A DNA stretch of 57,307 nt from UBA1494_A sp963973975 (GTDB lineage Bacteria; Bacteroidota; Bacteroidia; Flavobacteriales_E; Vicingaceae), in NCBI GenBank assembly GCA_963973975.1, contig CAXBCF010000020.1, forward strand, positions 1-57,307, in the 5' to 3' direction. This document shows positions 31,953-41,743 of the stretch, piece after piece. Position 1 is the first letter of the stretch, and the number at the start of each line of letters is the position of its first letter. A program made the position numbers and the translations under genes. The notes under the pieces were generated by a model. That model searched no databases. It saw nothing but the letters and a program-made list of their open reading frames with translations, and was not told where the DNA came from.

Positions 31953-32811
31953 TCGCCTTTTTCAAAAGTTTTATTTCTTCCACTTTGTCATTATATCCTG
32001 CTTTGTTGTAACAGAAAATAAGGTTGTTCAACAATCGATTGATTACAGTTAAGTGGTCACAAGGCAGGTAAAATTTTTCTTGATTTTCGATTTTAAGTTG
32101 ATTAAGAAAAACCTCAATTTCTTTGTATTGAAAAAGTGTTCCCTTGTTAAAAGGATTGATGTAAAATAGAATATTTTCTTTGCTAACAGTTTCAATAAAA
32201 TTCAAGGGCAATTCGGTGTAAGCAAGCACAAAATGCTCGGCTAAATTAACCCCATAAATGGGCAATTTTAATCGGCTTGCAACTTCTAAGTAGAGTATTG
32301 ATAAACTAATAGGATTGCCTTTTCGAACTTCTAAAACATTGTTAATGTATGAATTGCGTGGAGAGTGGAAGTTTTTTTTGTTTCCAGTGAAGCCATAAAT
32401 TTCAAAAAACACTTTGTTGAGGATTCCCACCTTTTCCATGGCGGTGTAATTGGAGTTCAATTCAATCCAAATGTCTTGAGTAAGCTGATCGACAAATTGA
32501 TTGATAAAGGTCCTATCTAAGTCAGAGTATTGGTAATTGGCAATAATAATGGCCGCATCTAATAAATTCTTTTCAGGTGTTTTTTTCCATTGTTGCAATG
32601 ACTTGAAGACACTTTGAAATTGAATTTGATGAATTACGCCTTCAATTCTGCTTTGAAGCAATGCATTGAAAGAATTTTCCCAAGCATCCTCTAAAGCGGG
32701 GACAACTGCGTTTCCAAGATCATATAATTCCTGACTTACTTGATTGAATACGTTCTGATCGGGATCATCCAGTAAATTGATAAGTGCACTGATTTTTTCA
32801 ACTTTGTCCAT
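31945..32811 (-). CDS. SirB1-like transglutaminase-fold protein
   Basis: This 288-residue protein (ATG at 32809-32811, MDKVEKISALINLL) has an N-terminal helical region resembling a HEAT/armadillo repeat (LYDLGNAVVPALEDAWEN), then the SirB1/transglutaminase-like core at about 140-250: VRKGNPISLSILYLEVASRL, LPIYGVNLAEHFVLAY and YINPFNKGTLF. The catalytic Cys of true transglutaminases is replaced by Ser (NPISLSILY), as is usual in SirB1-type proteins. Function is unknown. A TATCTTTG box ends 5 bases before the ATG, so the mRNA may be leaderless. An upstream TTG at 32829 lies before that box and is rejected. Confidence 0.82.
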   Translation of the reverse strand: MDKVEKISALINLLDDPDQNVFNQVSQELYDLGNAVVPALEDAWENSFNALLQSRIEGVIHQIQFQSVFKSLQQWKKTPEKNLLDAAIIIANYQYSDLDRTFINQFVDQLTQDIWIELNSNYTAMEKVGILNKVFFEIYGFTGNKKNFHSPRNSYINNVLEVRKGNPISLSILYLEVASRLKLPIYGVNLAEHFVLAYTELPLNFIETVSKENILFYINPFNKGTLFQYKEIEVFLNQLKIENQEKFYLPCDHLTVINRLLNNLIFCYNKAGYNDKVEEIKLLKKAIS

Positions 32812-32816
32812 CTTAA

Positions 32817-32824
32817 CAAAGATA
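32817..32824 (-). promoter_or_regulatory. putative -7 element next to a start codon
   Basis: On the minus strand this reads TATCTTTG (TAnnTTTG), ending 5 bases before the SirB1-like gene's ATG. Confidence 0.4.
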
Positions 32825-32870
32825 ACCAATGCTTGTATTTTCGATTTGAAGGTTTTTTTATTTATTCACT

Positions 32871-33773
32871 TCAATTTGTTAATCGCTCAAGCACCTCTTC
32901 AATCAGCTGATCCATTACAGGATGGTAGTTTTTGCTGAAGGAATTGGCATAGCGATTGGCAACAACAGCACAAACTGTGCAGGCTTCGTGTCCCATTAAT
33001 TTGCTCAAACCATAAAGTGCTGAGGTTTCCATTTCGTAATTAATGATTCGAGTTCCCTCAAACTCAAATTTTCGCAGTCGCTCATTGATATCAGGAAACG
33101 CAGGCTTAATTCTAATTGCTCTTCCTTGAGGTGCATAAAATCCATTGGCGGTAATGGTAATTCCCTTGTGATAGCCTTTTCCAATTTTTGAAACTAAATT
33201 TTTGGAGCCTTCCACTAAATAGGGTTGATTTAATGCTGCATCCCAATTTGTTTGACTTGCAAAAGCACGGATTAATTCTTTTTCTGAACTGTTTGCTTTA
33301 AATTGATAGAAATGCAACAGTCCATCCAAACCGATGGCATGTGAAGAAACAACTATTTCATCAGCAGGAATGTCTTCTTGAATAGAACCACAAGTTCCAA
33401 TTCGTACAATTTCTAGACTTTTTAATTCTGGCTTTACAGTTCTTTTTTCTAAATCAACGTTTACTAAAGCATCTAACTCATTCAGAACAATGTCAATGTT
33501 GTCGGTTCCAATTCCTGTGGCAACAACACTAACTTGTTGACCGTTAAAAGTTCCTGTATGAGTAACAAATTCTCTGTTTTCAGCTTTATAATCGATTTTA
33601 TCAAACTTTTCTGAAATAGAAGCTACTCTTCCAGGATCTCCAACCACAATAATTTTTGAAGCAATTTCATTGGGATGAAGGTTTAAGTGATAGATGGAAC
33701 CATTTTTATTCAGTACCAATTCAGAAGGATGAATCATTTCTTTAATTTTATTGAACGAAGCTACCAATTTCAT
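32871..33773 (-). CDS. nucleoside phosphorylase (uridine/purine phosphorylase family)
   Basis: This 300-residue enzyme belongs to the nucleoside phosphorylase-I (PNP/UDP) family, which splits nucleosides with phosphate. Motifs are IIVVGDPGRVASIS (phosphate site), VVATGIGTDNIDIVLNEL, VRIGTCGSIQEDIPADEIVV and the substrate-site INYEMETSALYGLS. The last block, with Glu-Met-Glu, is typical of the family's ribose-binding site. Bacteroidota homologues are usually annotated as uridine phosphorylase; purine specificity cannot be excluded. A second in-frame ATG 12 codons in (MIHPSELVL) aligns better with the usual N-terminus and may be the real start. Confidence 0.9.
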   Translation of the reverse strand: MKLVASFNKIKEMIHPSELVLNKNGSIYHLNLHPNEIASKIIVVGDPGRVASISEKFDKIDYKAENREFVTHTGTFNGQQVSVVATGIGTDNIDIVLNELDALVNVDLEKRTVKPELKSLEIVRIGTCGSIQEDIPADEIVVSSHAIGLDGLLHFYQFKANSSEKELIRAFASQTNWDAALNQPYLVEGSKNLVSKIGKGYHKGITITANGFYAPQGRAIRIKPAFPDINERLRKFEFEGTRIINYEMETSALYGLSKLMGHEACTVCAVVANRYANSFSKNYHPVMDQLIEEVLERLTN

Positions 33774-33905
33774 TGGAGAGTTTTTTAAAAAATGGATGGC
33801 AGAATAGTAAAAAATGAATAATTTTAGTGAATAATTAAAAAGAAATTAATTTTGTTGATATTAAAAAAAATATTTATATAAAATCAAACCATAAACTCAA
33901 TTATT

Positions 33906-34820
33906 ATGAAAGAAACATTTGAACTAAATAAAATTTTAATTCCAATTGATTTTTCCGAAACCTCAAAAAATGCTTTAGAGCATGCTGCTCAAATCTGTAA
34001 AAAGTTTGACGCTAAATTACATTTGATGCATGTTTACACTTCATTTAACATGAGTGTTTTGCCAAATATTGATGTTGTGGGTTATCAACGAAATGATTCT
34101 GAAACAAAGGATTTGATTACTGAAGAGTTGAACAATATTGGGAATGAATTAAATCAAAAATTCAATATTTCTTATCAAATTGAAGTTCGCGATGGCAGTA
34201 TTTCTAAAGAAATTGCAGCTGCAGCAATTGAAACAAAAGCCGATTTAATAGTAATGGGAACTCATGGCGTTAGCGGATTTGAAGAGTTCTTTTTAGGAAG
34301 TAATGCATACAGAACAGTTACAGCTTCAACTGTTCCTGTTCTTACTGTTCAAGGAAACGCTAAACTTTCAAACTACGATAGAATTTTAGTGCCAATTGAT
34401 AGTTCAAAACACACAAGAGATAAGATTACTCAAGTTGTAAGTTTTGCGAAAATGTTTAATTCTAAAGTGCACTTAGTTGGTTTAATTACTGAGGAACACG
34501 AAGAAGAAAGAAATATTTTCAATTTGAAGATTAAACAAATCGAAGAGCATTTTGACAACCAAGGAATTAACTATGAAAGTGAAATTTTGAATGGTGACAA
34601 CATTGCTGAAATGACTTTGAAACATTCAAAGAAGATTGATGCAAGTCTAATTGTTATTATGACAGAGCAAGAAGCAAGTACTGGTCTATTTATTGGGCCT
34701 TATGCTCAAAGAATTGTCAATCATTCTAAAACTCCTGTTTTAAGTGTAACTCCAATTCAAATTTTACAAAGTTTTTCTCAAGGTCAATTAGCCGGAGATT
34801 ACAGACCGTTTAACGTGTAG
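33906..34820 (+). CDS. tandem universal stress protein (UspA family)
   Basis: This 304-residue cytosolic protein contains two Usp domains, about residues 6-150 and 157-290. The first is complete (ILIPIDFSETSKNALEHAA; LIVMGTHGVSGFEEFFLGS, the GxxGxxE nucleotide-site region). The second (ILVPIDSSKHTRDKITQVV) has the corresponding block changed to IVIMTEQEASTGLFIGPYA, without the glycine pair, so its nucleotide binding is doubtful. Usp proteins are induced by starvation or oxidative stress. cinA follows after 11 bases, so the two are probably one operon. Confidence 0.92.
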   Translation: MKETFELNKILIPIDFSETSKNALEHAAQICKKFDAKLHLMHVYTSFNMSVLPNIDVVGYQRNDSETKDLITEELNNIGNELNQKFNISYQIEVRDGSISKEIAAAAIETKADLIVMGTHGVSGFEEFFLGSNAYRTVTASTVPVLTVQGNAKLSNYDRILVPIDSSKHTRDKITQVVSFAKMFNSKVHLVGLITEEHEEERNIFNLKIKQIEEHFDNQGINYESEILNGDNIAEMTLKHSKKIDASLIVIMTEQEASTGLFIGPYAQRIVNHSKTPVLSVTPIQILQSFSQGQLAGDYRPFNV

Positions 34821-34831
34821 CTTTTTTATTG

Positions 34832-36112
34832 ATGGAGGTGGAAATTATCACCATAGGGGATGAATTATTAATTGGTCAGACAATTGATACTAATTCTGCT
34901 TGGATGGCAAAAAAACTAAATGCTATCGGGTTTAAAATTAGCAGGATAAATTCTATAGCTGATACAGAAGAAGCAATTTTAGCAGCCCTACAAGAAGTCG
35001 AAAAGCGGAGTTCAATTATCTTAATGACAGGTGGTTTAGGCCCAACTAAAGATGATATCACTAAGTTTACACTTTGCAAGTATTTCAACACAAAACTAGT
35101 TCGAAATCAAGAGGTTTTAGAACGAATTGAAAAGTACTTTACCGATAGAGGTAGACAAATGCTTGAGTCTAACCGAGCTCAAGCGGATTTGCCTGAAAGC
35201 TGCCAAATACTGAGAAATGATTTGGGAACAGCCAGTGGTATGTGGTTTGAGAGAAATGGAGTTATTTATGTGAGCATGCCCGGTGTTCCGTATGAAATGA
35301 AAGGATTGATGGAGAATCAAGTAATTCCTAGACTTCAAACAAAGGTTGAAAAACTGAAACTTTACCATAGAACCATAATGACTGAAGGAATTGGAGAGTC
35401 ATTTTTAGTTGAAATAATTAAAGACTGGGAAGCACAACTTGAATATGACGAAATTCATGTTGCCTATTTACCCTCTCCGGGAATTGTGAAAGTGAGGTTG
35501 AGTGCGGAAGGTGAACAAGCATATGAAATCTTAAAATCAAAAGTTGATCGCAGAATTGATGAATTGTACCAGCTCGTTCCTCAATATATTTTTGGCGAAA
35601 ATGACATCAGTGTCGAGGAGGCAATTGGGAATGAATTAAGAAAAAAAAATATAACGATTGGTACAGCAGAGAGTTGTACGGGAGGGAATATTGCTCATTT
35701 ATTAACTTCAGTATCGGGCAGTTCAGATTATTTCTTAGGTTCTATAGTTAGTTACTCAAATGAACTTAAAGCTAATTTACTAAATGTATCTTTTAAAGAT
35801 ATTGAAACTTATGGTGCAGTTAGCGAGACGGTTGTAATTCAAATGGCTGTTGGTGCACGTTTAAGTTTAGGAACCGACTATGCTTTGGCAACTTCTGGAG
35901 TTGCAGGACCAAATGGCGGCACTGATGATAAACCTGTGGGTACCGTTTGGATTGCAATTGCAGGAAAAGAAGGGGTTTTTGCAAAGAAGTTTCTTTTCGA
36001 AAAAGACCGTGGCAGGAATATCAAAAGAGCCAGTTTGGCGGCTCTCAGTATGTTAAGACGAACCTTGAACGGGCAATTGCGACTTGAATCATTTGCTAGA
36101 AGTTCGGTTTAA
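34832..36112 (+). CDS. cinA: CinA family nicotinamide-nucleotide amidohydrolase
   Basis: This 426-residue protein joins an N-terminal MoCF/COG1058-type domain (VEIITIGDELLIGQTIDTNS; TGGLGPTKDDITK; MPGVPYEMKGLM) and a C-terminal CinA domain (GTAESCTGGNIAHLLTSVSG; SYSNELKANLL; ATSGVAGPNGGTDDKPVGTV). CinA proteins hydrolyse NMN and ADP-ribose derivatives in pyridine-nucleotide salvage. The start is the ATG at 34832; a TTG at 34829 would give a tandem Met. It follows the Usp gene by 11 bases and overlaps the convergent LOG-family gene by 17 bases. Confidence 0.95.
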   Translation: MEVEIITIGDELLIGQTIDTNSAWMAKKLNAIGFKISRINSIADTEEAILAALQEVEKRSSIILMTGGLGPTKDDITKFTLCKYFNTKLVRNQEVLERIEKYFTDRGRQMLESNRAQADLPESCQILRNDLGTASGMWFERNGVIYVSMPGVPYEMKGLMENQVIPRLQTKVEKLKLYHRTIMTEGIGESFLVEIIKDWEAQLEYDEIHVAYLPSPGIVKVRLSAEGEQAYEILKSKVDRRIDELYQLVPQYIFGENDISVEEAIGNELRKKNITIGTAESCTGGNIAHLLTSVSGSSDYFLGSIVSYSNELKANLLNVSFKDIETYGAVSETVVIQMAVGARLSLGTDYALATSGVAGPNGGTDDKPVGTVWIAIAGKEGVFAKKFLFEKDRGRNIKRASLAALSMLRRTLNGQLRLESFARSSV

Positions 36113-36824
36113 GCGTGTATTTCTTATAAAAATTATCGATGTACTCAACTGCTTCGTCAACTGTATCTGCCAAATAAAAAAGCTCTAAGTCTTCTTTATT
36201 GATGTTGTTGTTCGTTTTCAGTAAAACATCTTCCATCCAACCAATTAATCCTCCCCAAAAACTTTTGCTCATTAAAACGATTGGAAATTTGCCGATTTTA
36301 TGTGTTTGAATTAGAGTAAGTGACTCAAAAAATTCATCGAGGGTTCCAAATCCACCTGGCAGCACTACAAAACCTTGAGCATATTTTACAAACATCACTT
36401 TACGCACAAAAAAGTAATCGAATTGCAGCGATTTGTCTTTGTCAATATAGGGGTTATTACTTTGCTCAAATGGCAAATCAATGTTTAATCCAACAGATTT
36501 TCCTCCGGCTCTTTTAGCGCCTTTATTTGAAGCTTCCATAATTCCTGGTCCACCACCTGAAATTATTCCATATCCTTTCTTGCAAATTTTAAAAGCGAGT
36601 TCATCAGCAATTTTGTAATATTTATGGTCGGGTTTGGTGCGAGCTGAACCAAAAATAGAAACACATGGTCCAATTTTGGCGAGGGTTTCAAATCCATTGA
36701 CAAATTCTGACATAATTTTAAAAACAGCCCACGAATCTTTACTCTTAATTTCATTCCATTGCTTTTCAGCAAACTTATCTTTGATTCTTTTATCTTCAAT
36801 CTTCTTTTTATCCTCATTTTCCAT
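36096..36824 (-). CDS. LOG family protein (TIGR00730-type)
   Basis: This 242-residue Rossmann-like protein has the LOG family motifs SIFGSARTKPDHKYY, GYGIISGGGPGIMEASNKGA and PGGFGTLDEFFESLTLIQ (PGGxGTxxE active-site block). Family members are phosphoribohydrolases that release a base from nucleoside monophosphates, and several were formerly annotated as lysine decarboxylases. The N-terminus is very charged (KKKIEDKRIKDKFAEKQW). Its start overlaps the end of the upstream uvrA gene by 11 bases, so it is probably co-transcribed with uvrA, and its end overlaps convergent cinA. Confidence 0.9.
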   Translation of the reverse strand: MENEDKKKIEDKRIKDKFAEKQWNEIKSKDSWAVFKIMSEFVNGFETLAKIGPCVSIFGSARTKPDHKYYKIADELAFKICKKGYGIISGGGPGIMEASNKGAKRAGGKSVGLNIDLPFEQSNNPYIDKDKSLQFDYFFVRKVMFVKYAQGFVVLPGGFGTLDEFFESLTLIQTHKIGKFPIVLMSKSFWGGLIGWMEDVLLKTNNNINKEDLELFYLADTVDEAVEYIDNFYKKYTLKPNF

Positions 36825-39660
36825 AATTCAATTCCGCTTTTAAAAATTGTCCGGTGTAACTTTCTTTAATTTTCATTATTGCTTCGGGGTTTCCTTTTGC
36901 TAAGATATTTCCCCCATTTTTGCCACCTTCAGGTCCCAAATCAATTATATAGTCAGACACTTTGATGATGTCTAAATTATGTTCAATTATAAGAACCGTA
37001 TTTCCATAATCCACTAATTTATTTAAAACTTTTAATAAAATACGAATGTCTTCAAAATGAAGTCCCGTAGTAGGTTCATCTAGAATATAAAAAGTATTTC
37101 CCGTACTTTTTTTCGATAGCTCACTTGCTAATTTTATTCTTTGTGCTTCCCCACCTGAAAGCGTTGTTGAAGCCTGACCCAAATGAACATAGCCAAGTCC
37201 AACTTCTTTTAATGTTCGAATTTTTTGCAAGATAGAAGGGATGTGCTCAAAAAATTCTACAGCCTGATTTACAGTCATATTGAGTACATCACTAATTGAT
37301 TTTCCTCTATACCTGATTTCTAATGTTTCTCGATTGTATCTTCTGCCACTGCAATCAGGGCATTCAACATAAACATCGGGTAGAAAATTCATTTCAATGG
37401 TTTGAAATCCTGCACCTTGACAAGTTTCACACCTTCCACCTTTTACATTAAATGAAAACCTACCGGGCTTATATCCCCTAATTTTGGATTCGGGAATGAT
37501 GCTGAATAAATTGCGAATATCTGAGAATACTCCTGTATAAGTTACCGGATTTGATCTTGGTGTTCTTCCAATTGGCGACTGATCAATTTCAATGATTTTA
37601 TCAATGTGTTCAATGCCTTTTATGCTTTTGTAGGGCTTAGGAATTCTTTCGCTGCGGTAGATGTGATTGTTTAAAATAGGGAAAAGGGTATCATCAATCA
37701 ACGTTGATTTTCCACTTCCTGAGACTCCCGTCACACAAATCATTTTGCCCAAGGGAAATTTTACAGAAACATTTTTTAGATTATTGCCATTCGCGCCAAT
37801 GATTTCAATGTGCTTTCCATTACCGGCGCGTCTTTTTTTAGGTATTTCAATGGCTTGTTTTCCGGAGAGGTAATTTGCAGTAAGGGTATTGTTTTTCATT
37901 ACTTCTTCTGGAGAGCCTTTTGCAATTATTTTCCCTCCGTGAATTCCCGCTGCAGGTCCAATGTCGATGAGGTAATCTGCAGCAAGCATAATGTCTTTAT
38001 CGTGCTCTACTACAATAATAGAATTACCTAAATCGCGCAAATTCTTTAAGGCTTGAATTAGCTGATGATTATCTCTTTGGTGTAAACCGATGCTAGGCTC
38101 ATCTAAAATATAAAGCACTCCTACCAATTGCGAACCAATCTGAGTGGCCAATCGAATTCTTTGAGCTTCTCCGCCTGAAAGACTTTTTGCACTTCTATTT
38201 AGAGAGAGGTAAGACAAGCCGACATCTAATAAAAAATTAATCCTATTGGTGATTTCTTTCAAAATATCTTTTGATAGCAGCTGATTTCTTTTAGAGAACT
38301 TTTTCTCAATATTTTCAAACCAGCTATTCAATTCATCAATGTCGAGACTGGCTAATTCGGCTATGTTTTTTCCATCAATTTTAAAGAATAGCGATTCTTT
38401 TTTAAGTCGAGCACCGCCACATTCTTCACAATTTACTTTATTCATAAATTGCTCTGCCCATCTCGTAATTTTTTTACCTGAATTTTCTTGATGTTGTCGG
38501 CTGATAAACGAAATTATTCCTTCAAAATTAAAAGCATATCGATTTGAAGAACTATTCGTTTTTTCAATAATTGTAAGAGGACCATTCGTTCCGTATAAAA
38601 CCGTGTTAATGACTTCGTCACTCAACTTTTCGATTGGGCTACTTAAATTATATCCAAAGTGTTTCAAAATCACTTCAACTTGGCTATAAATCCATTTACT
38701 AGAATAATCTCCAAGTGGAACAATTCCTCCTTGCTTGATGGATTTTTTCGGATTAGGTATAATTTTATTTCGATCTACTTGACTCACTTCTCCAAGGCCA
38801 TTGCATTTTGGACAGGCGCCATAAGGAGAATTGAATGAAAAAGAATTGGGTGCCGGGTCGTCATAAGCAATTCCGGAAGTTGGGCACATTAGATTTCTGC
38901 TAAAAAAGCGACCTTGCTCTAATTCTTTATCTTTTTCTACGATGAGTAAATTTCCTTTGCTGTTTTTCAAAGCGAGTTGAATGGCATCTGAAAGTCTTTT
39001 TTTATTGCCTTGATTAACAATTAAACGATCAATAACTACTTCAATGTCATGTGTTTTGTAGCGATCTAGTTGCATGTCCCGACTAATGTCTTGAAATTGA
39101 CCATCCGTTCGGACTTTCAAAAACCCTTGTTTGAGAATGCTTTTAAATAGCTCTTTGTAATGTCCTTTTCTACCTTTTACTATCGGCGAAAGCACATAAA
39201 TTACTTTTTCATTAAATGAAGTAAGAATCAGTTGTAAAATTTCTTTTTCGGTATATTTTACCATTTTTTCCCCACTTTGATGGGAGTAGGCATCTGCAAC
39301 TTTTGAAAAGAGCAAACGCATAAAGTCATAGATTTCAGTTATGGTTCCAACAGTAGAGCGGGGGTTTTTGCTCACCGTTTTTTGTTCAATTGCAATCACA
39401 GGACTTAAACCACTTATGTGTTCAACATTTGGTCGCTCAAGTGTTCCTAAAAATTGCCTTGCATAAGCACCAAAGCTTTCAATGTACCTTCTTTGACCTT
39501 CAGCATAAATGGTATCAAATGCTAGTGAAGATTTGCCACTTCCACTCAAACCGGTAATTACTACCAGTTTTTCTCGAGGAATTTTTAAAGAAATATTTTT
39601 TAAGTTATGCTCCTTTGCTCCCTCAATTTCTAAAACCCCTTGTTGAAAAGTTGTGCTCAT
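36814..39660 (-). CDS. uvrA: excinuclease ABC subunit A
   Basis: This 948-residue protein is UvrA, the damage-recognition ATPase of nucleotide excision repair. It has two ABC ATPase modules: Walker A GLSGSGKSSLAFDTIYAEGQ (near residue 35) and GVSGSGKSTLIDDTLF (near 640), signature sequences LSGGEAQRIRLATQIG and LSGGEAQRIKLASELS, and Walker B VLYILDEPSIGLH and TFYILDEPTTGLH. Zinc sites are visible as CPKCNGLG and CETCQGAGFQ/CPDCSGRRYN. Length is normal. It lies 56 bases after the lytic transglycosylase gene and its end overlaps the LOG gene by 11 bases. No SOS box of a recognisable type was seen upstream. Confidence 0.97.
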   Translation of the reverse strand: MSTTFQQGVLEIEGAKEHNLKNISLKIPREKLVVITGLSGSGKSSLAFDTIYAEGQRRYIESFGAYARQFLGTLERPNVEHISGLSPVIAIEQKTVSKNPRSTVGTITEIYDFMRLLFSKVADAYSHQSGEKMVKYTEKEILQLILTSFNEKVIYVLSPIVKGRKGHYKELFKSILKQGFLKVRTDGQFQDISRDMQLDRYKTHDIEVVIDRLIVNQGNKKRLSDAIQLALKNSKGNLLIVEKDKELEQGRFFSRNLMCPTSGIAYDDPAPNSFSFNSPYGACPKCNGLGEVSQVDRNKIIPNPKKSIKQGGIVPLGDYSSKWIYSQVEVILKHFGYNLSSPIEKLSDEVINTVLYGTNGPLTIIEKTNSSSNRYAFNFEGIISFISRQHQENSGKKITRWAEQFMNKVNCEECGGARLKKESLFFKIDGKNIAELASLDIDELNSWFENIEKKFSKRNQLLSKDILKEITNRINFLLDVGLSYLSLNRSAKSLSGGEAQRIRLATQIGSQLVGVLYILDEPSIGLHQRDNHQLIQALKNLRDLGNSIIVVEHDKDIMLAADYLIDIGPAAGIHGGKIIAKGSPEEVMKNNTLTANYLSGKQAIEIPKKRRAGNGKHIEIIGANGNNLKNVSVKFPLGKMICVTGVSGSGKSTLIDDTLFPILNNHIYRSERIPKPYKSIKGIEHIDKIIEIDQSPIGRTPRSNPVTYTGVFSDIRNLFSIIPESKIRGYKPGRFSFNVKGGRCETCQGAGFQTIEMNFLPDVYVECPDCSGRRYNRETLEIRYRGKSISDVLNMTVNQAVEFFEHIPSILQKIRTLKEVGLGYVHLGQASTTLSGGEAQRIKLASELSKKSTGNTFYILDEPTTGLHFEDIRILLKVLNKLVDYGNTVLIIEHNLDIIKVSDYIIDLGPEGGKNGGNILAKGNPEAIMKIKESYTGQFLKAELNYGK

Positions 39661-39716
39661 TTTTTTAAATTAATTATACCTCTTACGAATTAAGCTGAGG
39701 CATTCAAAAGAATAAA

Positions 39717-40661
39717 CTATTTGTTGAGCTTATAGTTTGGGTTCTCTGGAATTTTTATTTGTAATGGAGCAATAGCGGGATTTTTGAGGTATGATTGTCT
39801 TAACCATGGATTGAAATATTTTAAAACTTTATAGCTTATATCATACTCCGCAGCAAATTCTGCAAAATCAACTACGGCTTTGTCTAATGGGATAAGTTTA
39901 TACTCAATTTCGGGATAGAGATCTTCAGGTTTAATAGTAAATCCGTATTTCTCAGGATGATTCATAATTTCTTTAACCGCAGCAATTCTAAAAACATAAC
40001 GAGCAGTTTCTTGATTGAGCAGCATATCATAATAATTGTTGGTTTTTTGACGGTCGAGTTCATTGCTTATTCTTGCCATTCCAACATTGTAAGATGCGGC
40101 GACTAAAGTCCAATTGCCATATTTTTTATAAGCATCGTTGAGGTAACGACAGGCTGCTTCAGTAGATTTTTCAACATGGTAGCGCTCGTCAATTTCATCG
40201 TTTACAACCAAACCATACTCTTTTGCAGTTTCTTTCAAAAATTGCCAATATCCCGTAGCACCCGCAGGAGAAACCACATGTTGTAAGCCACTTTCAATTA
40301 ATGCCAAGTATTTAAAATCATCGGGAATATTGTTTTTTGCTAAAATTTTTTCGATAGTGGGAAACCATCTATTTGCTCTTTTAAAGTATAGGATTGTATT
40401 GGAATGAAAATAGGTGTTGGCGTGTATTTCACGATCTAAACTTTCATAAACATCAGGTTGACTAAGTGGAATTTCTTCTCCAGCAAAGCTCAACTGACTT
40501 GGCGGGCTCAAACTAATAATTTGATAATTGTCTAGGGTATTATTCTTAGTTGAATTTATTGTTTTTCCTGTTTCTGTAGAGAAAATAAACAGTTGAAATA
40601 TTCCGAAAATTATAAATGAAATTAGAAGGTAATTAATCCGGTTTTTTGGGTTGATTGTCAT
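39717..40661 (-). CDS. lytic transglycosylase (SLT/MltD-like)
   Basis: This 314-residue protein has an N-terminal membrane/signal segment (NYLLISFIIFGIFQLFIF) and an SLT-type domain at about residues 110-240: LALIESGLQHVVSPAGATGY with the catalytic Glu in IESG, WQFLKETAKEYGL, and TLVAASYNVGMARISNELD. A short C-terminal helical region follows. Such enzymes cleave peptidoglycan non-hydrolytically in the periplasm. No LysM domains are present, unlike MltD. Its start lies 29 bases inside the WecA/MraY-like gene, so it is translationally coupled to the polysaccharide cluster. Confidence 0.88.
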   Translation of the reverse strand: MTINPKNRINYLLISFIIFGIFQLFIFSTETGKTINSTKNNTLDNYQIISLSPPSQLSFAGEEIPLSQPDVYESLDREIHANTYFHSNTILYFKRANRWFPTIEKILAKNNIPDDFKYLALIESGLQHVVSPAGATGYWQFLKETAKEYGLVVNDEIDERYHVEKSTEAACRYLNDAYKKYGNWTLVAASYNVGMARISNELDRQKTNNYYDMLLNQETARYVFRIAAVKEIMNHPEKYGFTIKPEDLYPEIEYKLIPLDKAVVDFAEFAAEYDISYKVLKYFNPWLRQSYLKNPAIAPLQIKIPENPNYKLNK

Positions 40662-41742
40662 TATCAGGAAGGGTCTTATTTAGGTTAAAAACTTTTTCTT
40701 TGGTGATTAAAAATAAGGAAAGAAAAACGATAAGCACATACAAACCGAAGATAATTGTAAACAAATGAGTCCACTTCTGAATATTAATTGCAATCAAAAG
40801 AACTACTGTAGATATTAACCCTAATCCACCAATAATAAGCGCTACCGATTGATCACTAAAGCCCAAATAAGATAAATGATGAGTTGTATGATCTTTTCCA
40901 CCAACAAACGGCGATTGTCCTCTAGCTATTCGGTTGATTGTTACTGTGGTTGTATCGCAAATAGGCACTAAGAATGCTAATAGAGGCAAAATAAATTGCC
41001 TTGAAACTACTTGATGTTGCTCAACTTGAAAATTCCAAAGAAATTTTATTGATAAAGCAGCTAGGATTATTCCAAGAAATTGGCTGCCAGTATCACCCAT
41101 ATACATGTTTGAAGGATGCCAATTAAAAAATAGAAAACCCAATAAAGCCCCAATTAATCCAACAACTAAAATGAAATAGATTTGATTAAAGTTAGCATCA
41201 AAAATTAGAACCAATAACATAGCAATCAAAGCCATAATAGAAGCTATTGTAGTTACAGCGTCCATATTGTCCAACATATTTACTGAGTTCATTAAACCTA
41301 CTACCCATAAAAAGGTCAGTAAATAATTGAGCCAATCAAATTCGAAAACCTGAATATAATTCCCTGTTACAATTAATATGATTGAACAAAGTGCTTGAGC
41401 TAGAGATTTTAGAATCGGATTGGTATTGAAAGCATCGTCTGCTAAACCTACCAAAAACCCAATACTTGTTGCTAGCACTACACCAATTAGTTCCAAACCA
41501 AAAGGAGAGTTTTGATTGGGAAAAACAATTGGATAAAAAGATAAGATTAGTAAGAAAACTATAAAAAAAGAAATGCCACCAAAAGCAGGTTTCTTTGTAC
41601 TATCCCACCTTACTGCTGTTTCGTCGAGATTTCTTATTCCCAAATTTTTTGAGAATTTCAAGAAAATTCGATTAATCATTATACTGAAGAGCAAACTACC
41701 AAGAAAAACCAATGCTATTTTGATTAGGTAATATTCGCTCAT
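40633..41742 (-). CDS. WecA/MraY-like undecaprenyl-phosphate sugar-1-phosphate transferase
   Basis: This 369-residue protein has about eleven membrane helices and polyprenyl-phosphate sugar-phosphate transferase signatures: the Asp pair in GLADDAFNTNPILKSLAQ, SVNMLDNMDAVTT, NWHPSNMYMGDTGSQFLG and GKDHTTHHLSYLGFS. Such enzymes start O-antigen, enterobacterial common antigen or exopolysaccharide synthesis by moving GlcNAc-1-phosphate or a similar sugar to undecaprenyl phosphate. The start chosen is the ATG at 41740-41742, directly after the rfbC stop; a TTG at 41769 would overlap rfbC by 26 bases. It probably initiates the glycan exported by the Wza/Wzc pair upstream. Confidence 0.9.
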   Translation of the reverse strand: MSEYYLIKIALVFLGSLLFSIMINRIFLKFSKNLGIRNLDETAVRWDSTKKPAFGGISFFIVFLLILSFYPIVFPNQNSPFGLELIGVVLATSIGFLVGLADDAFNTNPILKSLAQALCSIILIVTGNYIQVFEFDWLNYLLTFLWVVGLMNSVNMLDNMDAVTTIASIMALIAMLLVLIFDANFNQIYFILVVGLIGALLGFLFFNWHPSNMYMGDTGSQFLGIILAALSIKFLWNFQVEQHQVVSRQFILPLLAFLVPICDTTTVTINRIARGQSPFVGGKDHTTHHLSYLGFSDQSVALIIGGLGLISTVVLLIAINIQKWTHLFTIIFGLYVLIVFLSLFLITKEKVFNLNKTLPDNDNQPKKPD

Positions 41743-41743
41743 C

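Noticed and set aside
39661..39716. TATAAT-like box upstream of uvrA
   Set aside because: Bacteroidota primary sigma factors use TAnnTTTG-type boxes; a lone TATAAT in AT-rich DNA is not evidence of a promoter.
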